This document shows, piece after piece, positions 44,760 to 45,660 of a stretch of 45,660 nt of DNA. The translations under genes were made by a program, and so were the position numbers. This stretch comes from Planctomycetota bacterium. GTDB lineage: Bacteria > Planctomycetota > Planctomycetia > Isosphaerales > Isosphaeraceae. The notes under the pieces are model-generated. The model was not told the origin of the DNA and made no database searches. It was given only the letters and a program-made list of their open reading frames with translations. The stretch spans positions 1 to 45,660 of the forward strand of contig JAJYWB010000050.1 of NCBI GenBank assembly GCA_021791715.1, given 5' to 3'. How positions within the stretch are numbered: position 1 is the stretch's first letter; each line of letters begins with the position of its first letter.

Positions 44760-45660
44760 GTTTTGGAATCGGCGAAGCCTTTTTCGAGGGCGAAACGCTT
44801 CGCGGGATCGATTTCTTCCTGGAAGTCGAACTCATCTGGGAGGTGGAACTCTTCCGGGAGGGCGAACCTCCTGGTGAGCCGCCCTTTATTTGTTGATTCT
44901 GACAAACGCCGGCTCGGTCGGCGCCTCGCCCTCCCGGATTTAGCATTTCGGGGATTGCGCTCTTCTGGCAGGGCGAAACCGAGTGCATCGGCGAACCAAT
45001 CTGGGAGGGCGAACCTCCTGGTGAGCCGGCTTCGCGAACATTTTGATTATTCGCGGAAGAATCCGCTTGGATCGGCAAACTCGATTGCATCGGAGATCGC
45101 TTCTGGGACGGCGCATCGGTCTGGGAGGGCGAACCTCCTGGTGAGCCGCCCTTTATTTGTTGATTCTGACAAACGCCGGCTCGGTCGGCGCCTCGCCCTC
45201 CCGGATTTAGCATTTCGGGCATTGCGCTCTTCTGGCAGGGCGAAACCGAGTGCATCGGCGAACCAATCTGGGAGGGCGAACCTCCTGGTGAGCCGCCCTT
45301 TATTTGTTGATTCAGACAAACGCCGGCTCGGTCGACGCCTCGTCCTCCCGGATTTAGCATTTCGGGCATTGCGCTCTTCTGGCAGGGCGAACCCGAGTGC
45401 ATCGGCGAACCAATCTGGGAGGGCGAACCTCCTGGTGAGCCGGCTTCGCGAACATTTTGATTATTCGCGGGAGAATCCGCTTGGATCGGCAAACTCGATT
45501 GCATCGGAGATCGCTTCTGGGACGGCGCCCCCGTCTGGGAGGGCGAACCTCCTGGTGAGCCGGCTTCGCGAACATTTTGATTATTCGCGGAAGAATCCGC
45601 TTGGATCGGCAAACTCGATTGCATCGGAGATCGCTTCTGGGACGGCGCATCGGTCTGGGA
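44760..45660 (-). repeat. Interspersed planctomycete repeat cluster, right end
   Basis: Copies of GGGAGGGCGAACCTCCTGGT recur at 44857, 45006, 45126, 45269, 45418 and 45537, the reverse complement of the left-end module. Between them alternate two spacers. One is about 145 bp (CCCTTTATTTGTTGATTCTG onward, three copies from about 44881, 45152 and 45295). The other is about 120 bp (GCTTCGCGAACATTTTGATT onward, copies from about 45030, 45443 and 45562, the last cut by the window end). Copies are nearly identical, so recent duplication or conversion is likely. A minus-strand frame stays open across the whole block because spacer lengths keep phase; I do not count it as a gene. Confidence 0.9.

Noticed and set aside
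44638..45624. A 328-codon minus-strand open frame through the right repeat cluster, reading Ser/Pro/Gly-rich repeats
   Set aside because: It is open only because the repeat modules lack stops and keep phase; the same modules occur singly between genes and in other frames at the left end, and there is no start signal or domain.

Overview
The window looks like chromosomal DNA of a planctomycete, probably of the Isosphaeraceae type. The evidence is a GC-rich genome full of CGATCG words, a Planctomycetes/Verrucomicrobia-type DUF1080 + dehydrogenase + cytochrome c protein, a PEP-CTERM surface protein, a lipoprotein with Lys/Glu/Ala/Pro repeats, and clusters of a repeat built around CACCAGGAGGTTCGCCCTCC. 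Both ends of the window lie in such repeat clusters, in opposite orientation, so the window may be a contig broken at repeats. No phage, plasmid, transposase or CRISPR locus was seen.

Layout. 1-545 is a repeat cluster. 1580-4663 encodes a full-length cyanophycin synthetase (CphA) carrying an extra C-terminal SET-type protein lysine methyltransferase domain; this is the most unusual gene here. 5067-7499 is an MMPL/RND transporter. 7647-10227 is cydA-cydB (cytochrome bd quinol oxidase). 10281-11425 (minus) is a coupled pair of YeeE/YedE sulfur-transport half-proteins. 11972-15934 is a giant secreted DUF1080/dehydrogenase/cytochrome c protein. 16495-18585 is a Tat-exported alkyl sulfatase.

18.6-31.4 kb is an accessory-looking stretch: low gene density, small uncharacterised proteins, a VOC protein, a DUF2975-like membrane protein, a thiamine-diphosphate 2-oxo-acid decarboxylase of the PDC/IpdC type, and a three-gene cassette (a MarR regulator broken by an in-frame TAG, an SGNH-like secreted protein, a secreted alpha/beta hydrolase). 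The cassette sits between two imperfect direct repeats of about 300 bp and has base usage unlike its surroundings. The stretch ends at a five-copy array of about 200-bp tandem repeats that abuts tRNA-Pro(CGG).

31.8-44.2 kb is core-like: a sugar phosphate isomerase/epimerase, a PH-like membrane protein, a zinc-ribbon SAM methyltransferase, tilS, the molybdopterin operon moaD-moaE-moaA (MoaD has an odd C-terminal tail after its GlyGly), a phosphotransferase, a PlsC acyltransferase, a PEP-CTERM metzincin protease, a repeat lipoprotein and a fumarylacetoacetate-hydrolase-family enzyme. From about 44.76 kb to the end is a second repeat cluster.

All assignments come from reading the sequence and translations by eye; no database search was run.
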